Shown here: positions 61,652 through 64,000 of the stretch, piece after piece
How the letters are laid out: every line of letters begins with the position of its first letter
Numbering within the stretch: the first letter of the stretch is position 1
Assembly (NCBI GenBank): GCA_913043255.1
Contig: CAJWLK010000001.1
Coordinates: 248,001 to 312,000, forward strand
DNA length: 64,000 nt
From: an uncultured Gemmatimonadota bacterium
GTDB taxonomy: Bacteria > Gemmatimonadota > Gemmatimonadetes > Palauibacterales > Palauibacteraceae
Direction of reading: 5' to 3'
Made by a program: the position numbers and the translations under genes
Notes under the pieces: model-generated
What the model saw: only the letters and a program-made list of their open reading frames with translations
What the model was told of the DNA's origin: nothing
The model's database searches: none

Positions 61652-63649
61652 TTAAAGACGCAGTCCCATAAGCATATTGGGGGCTTGGATTACGAGGTGC
61701 TGCTTACCCTCGTGCATATAGGTCATCACGCCGTACCGCGGGTTCCCCGGCAATTCAACCCTTCCAAGTCGTTCACCCGTCGTTTTATTAACGGCATACA
61801 GGTAGGGGGTTCCGTCACTCCCATTCCCCGTGTACAGGAGCATTGTCTTTGTCACGATTTGAGCTGCCTGTCGACCAGTACCTGTATTTTGAACATCTAA
61901 ACCTTGGAGTGCACGATGGTTTAACACAGCTTCCGGTGTGTCCCCAACCGGAATCCACCACAAGTGTTCACCGGTATTCATGTCGATCGCTGTTATCTTG
62001 CTGTACGGAGGTTTAAATATCGGAAGACCTTGTACCCGCCCTACACCAGCATAGCCACCCACTGCAAAATCGCTGATAGTCACCCCTGTGGGTGCTTCTT
62101 CCCGAGCATCACGCTCAATCCCTGGGACCATAATTCGAGATCCGCACCCTTTTTGAGAGGTCACATATAGGATGCCTGTTTCGGGATCCGCAGCTGGAGT
62201 TCCATCGATGTTCGTGCCACCGACGTCTCCTGGACACCATAGTGAAGCCGTCTTCCCTAGGTCATTGTCACGGTGCAGCGGAGGCATGAAGAGAGGCCCT
62301 ATAACAAAATCCTCCAGAGCATCAATCGCGGCCTGTCGAAGTTCGGGGGTAAAGTCGATCAAGTCATCGTGTGTAAGACCCTGCATATCGTACGCTGCCG
62401 GTTTTGTAGGGAACGGCTGCGTGGGTGAGAGTTGCTCGCCTGGCATGAGTGCATTTGGTACTGGTCGTTCCTCGATGGGCCAAATCGGTTCCCCCGTCTC
62501 ACGGTTGAACGCATAGGCAAAAGCTTGCTTTGTAACCTGCACCACTGCCGGGATGTCTTCACCGTCAACCGTTACGTCCATCAAGACCGGAACCTGTGGT
62601 GTGTCATAATTCCAGATGTCGTGATGAACGAGCTGATAGTGCCATACCCGCTCACCCGTTTGTACGTCGAGTGCTATCAGGCTCGTGCTAAACAGATTGT
62701 TACCCGGTCGGAAACCACCCCAAAAATCTTGAGTAGCACCATTTGTTGGGATGTACACGATTCCGCGCTCGGGATCGGCTGAGAGTGGGGCCCAAGATGA
62801 AATATCACCGGTCCACTCCCATGCATCGTTTTCCCACGTCTCGTGACCAAACTCGCCCGGTCCTGGGAGAACTGAAAACTTCCACTTAAAGTCACCTGTC
62901 AACGCATCGTATGCGAGGATATCACCCGGTACGTTTTCTGGACGCGATTGATTGTAGCCTTGCTCAGCAGAGTTTCCGACGACGATAACACCGTTTACGA
63001 CGATCGCTGGTGAAGAACTCGTGATGTACCCTACTTCTAATGGAATCCCATAGTATGGGTCGTACTCGTGACCCAAATCTGCAAGCAAATCCACAACCCC
63101 AAACTCTGGGAATCCATCAACAGGCACTGCCCCTCCAAAACTTTCCACATGCTCGCCTGTATCTGCCCAGAGTGCGTGGAGAAAAAATGCCGGACTTACA
63201 AGATATACAACGGGACGTCCATCAATCTCACCATACGCAACGCCCTTCCCGTGGTTTTTGCGCATGGAATATTCCCACCGGTAGGTTGGAGGCTCGACAT
63301 AGCTCCACAGTTCTTCACCCGAACCCGCATCGAGTGCAACAACGTGTCGTCTTTCGCCAGCTACACTGATGAGCTTTCCATCGACGTATATAGGGGTGGC
63401 TCGAGCGTTCACCTCTGGAAAGTTTGATCCATCCCATACCCACGCGACCTCAAGATCAGAAAAGTTGTTTGGGGTGATCTGGTCCAGACCAGAATACCGC
63501 TGCCCCATTGCATTTCCAGTAATATTTAACCAGTCACCTTGCCTGTCTTGAGCGGTGACTCGTGATACCGGGGCCAATAGCATATACGAAACCAGGCAAA
63601 CCCAGGTTCCGACAATCGCGGGTTTAACTCTACCCTGCGTTCTTCTCAT
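61652..63649 (-). CDS. PQQ-dependent dehydrogenase, exported (second copy)
   Basis: A 665-residue quinoprotein. ATG at 63649 has GGAG seven bases upstream and gives a signal peptide (VCLVSYMLLAPVSRVTAQ); the frame is open to 63952 but the extra residues are not signal-like. Propeller signs: GQRYSGLDQITPNNFSDLEVAW, VVALDAGSGEELWSYVEP, LIALDVQTGERVWHYQLVHHD, AFAYAFNRETGEPIWPIEE and AIDMNTGEHLWWIPVGDT. It shares overall layout with the lipoprotein at 12880-14841, but lacks its lipobox and its CxxCH. Probably oxidises a sugar or alcohol in the periplasm. Divergent from an acyl-CoA-synthetase-like gene, 186 bases apart. Confidence 0.9.
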   Translation of the reverse strand: MRRTQGRVKPAIVGTWVCLVSYMLLAPVSRVTAQDRQGDWLNITGNAMGQRYSGLDQITPNNFSDLEVAWVWDGSNFPEVNARATPIYVDGKLISVAGERRHVVALDAGSGEELWSYVEPPTYRWEYSMRKNHGKGVAYGEIDGRPVVYLVSPAFFLHALWADTGEHVESFGGAVPVDGFPEFGVVDLLADLGHEYDPYYGIPLEVGYITSSSPAIVVNGVIVVGNSAEQGYNQSRPENVPGDILAYDALTGDFKWKFSVLPGPGEFGHETWENDAWEWTGDISSWAPLSADPERGIVYIPTNGATQDFWGGFRPGNNLFSTSLIALDVQTGERVWHYQLVHHDIWNYDTPQVPVLMDVTVDGEDIPAVVQVTKQAFAYAFNRETGEPIWPIEERPVPNALMPGEQLSPTQPFPTKPAAYDMQGLTHDDLIDFTPELRQAAIDALEDFVIGPLFMPPLHRDNDLGKTASLWCPGDVGGTNIDGTPAADPETGILYVTSQKGCGSRIMVPGIERDAREEAPTGVTISDFAVGGYAGVGRVQGLPIFKPPYSKITAIDMNTGEHLWWIPVGDTPEAVLNHRALQGLDVQNTGTGRQAAQIVTKTMLLYTGNGSDGTPYLYAVNKTTGERLGRVELPGNPRYGVMTYMHEGKQHLVIQAPNMLMGLRL

Positions 63650-63835
63650 TCGAGCTCTCCACTTTGTGACATCTTCAATTGGGCGATGGGTAATTCCCTG
63701 CCCGATTTTACATTGTTGCGCCTGCCATGAACATGGACCGCAACCAAACCCAAGTATATCGTCTTTTTCTAATTGACAGGCGATAACGTGCCCTAGGGGG
63801 GGCGCACAACGACGCCTACGAGTACACTTTGCCAC

Positions 63836-64000
63836 ATGAACAATTTGGGCACACTTCTGCCACGACAGACACTGTATCGTCCTGATCAACTGGCAATCGT
63901 CTTCGAAGACACTCGCCTGACGTTCCGTCAATTCGGCGAACGGGTCAACCAATTATCAAATGCCCTCCAGTCACTGGGGGTTCGTAAGGGCGATAAAATC
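63836..64000 (+). CDS. AMP-dependent acyl-CoA synthetase, N-terminal fragment
   Basis: An open frame from ATG at 63836 to the window edge, 55 codons. LLPRQTLYRPDQLAIVFEDTR, LTFRQFGERVNQLSNALQS and LGVRKGDKI are the standard opening of ANL-superfamily acyl-CoA synthetases: the pre-strand, the first helix and the GxxKGD turn. The adenylation motifs lie beyond the edge. Divergent from the PQQ dehydrogenase gene. No clear ribosome binding site. Confidence 0.8.
   Translation, partial: MNNLGTLLPRQTLYRPDQLAIVFEDTRLTFRQFGERVNQLSNALQSLGVRKGDKI

Noticed and set aside
1-64000. CRISPR arrays, insertion sequences, prophage
   Set aside because: No regularly spaced repeats, transposase or phage-like frames were seen; repeated phrases are propeller or domain repeats within proteins.

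Overview
The window looks like the chromosome of a diderm, heterotrophic bacterium. Many products are exported: Sec or Tat signal peptides, lipoboxes, a TonB-plug-like protein and a DUF481 outer-membrane-type protein. Peptidases, amidohydrolases, PQQ quinoproteins and Na+-coupled symporters are abundant. This repertoire resembles marine Gemmatimonadota or relatives, but that placement is inference from gene content; no marker gene is present. There are no insertion sequences, phage genes or CRISPR arrays.

Layout. 1-4461: a truncated secreted protein, then an aldolase-like protein (DUF6986), a proline-racemase-family enzyme and a BKACE enzyme. 4475-7647: tRNA-Ser(UGA), signal peptidase I, small proteins, a carboxypeptidase-regulatory/plug protein and an OsmC protein. 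7707-16509: an LVIVD lipoprotein, an M20 peptidase, an amidohydrolase, a PQQ dehydrogenase, a Tat-exported aldo/keto reductase and a GGQ-domain protein. 16542-21769 (minus): a tight five-gene operon of three amidohydrolases and two small exported proteins that share a domain with the first amidohydrolase. 22031-24012 (plus): a thioredoxin-fold protein coupled to a UGSC-family selenoprotein gene with an in-frame TGA. 24089-26921: a Gfo/Idh/MocA oxidoreductase with two DUF1080 proteins. 27222-34862: aminotransferase, NudC, HAD and alpha/beta hydrolases, a nitrilase-like protein with an altered triad, and an M20 peptidase. 34894-37479: both parts of aconitase X, divergent from an Asp/Glu-racemase-family gene. 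37548-46868: CapA-like protein, N-acyl-D-amino-acid deacylase, a large BNR/sortilin-like protein, a cyclase and a copper amine oxidase. 47041-52457: a symporter cassette with an M28 peptidase and an asparaginase-family Ntn hydrolase. 52714-59040: NSS symporter, PdxH, a DadA-like oxidase with a dicarboxylate/amino-acid symporter, and an M20 hydrolase. 59072-64000: an unrecognised protein, a three-repeat carboxypeptidase-regulatory protein, a second PQQ dehydrogenase and the start of an acyl-CoA synthetase.

How it fits together. The theme is scavenging of peptides, D-amino acids, hydroxyprolines, amines and modified sugars: exported hydrolases release substrates, Na+-coupled symporters import them, and racemases, dehydratases and oxidases channel them into metabolism. 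The most notable items are the selenoprotein operon, which ordinary gene calling would truncate at its TGA, and the overlapping amidohydrolase operon, in which two of three enzymes lack the canonical HxH metal motif.
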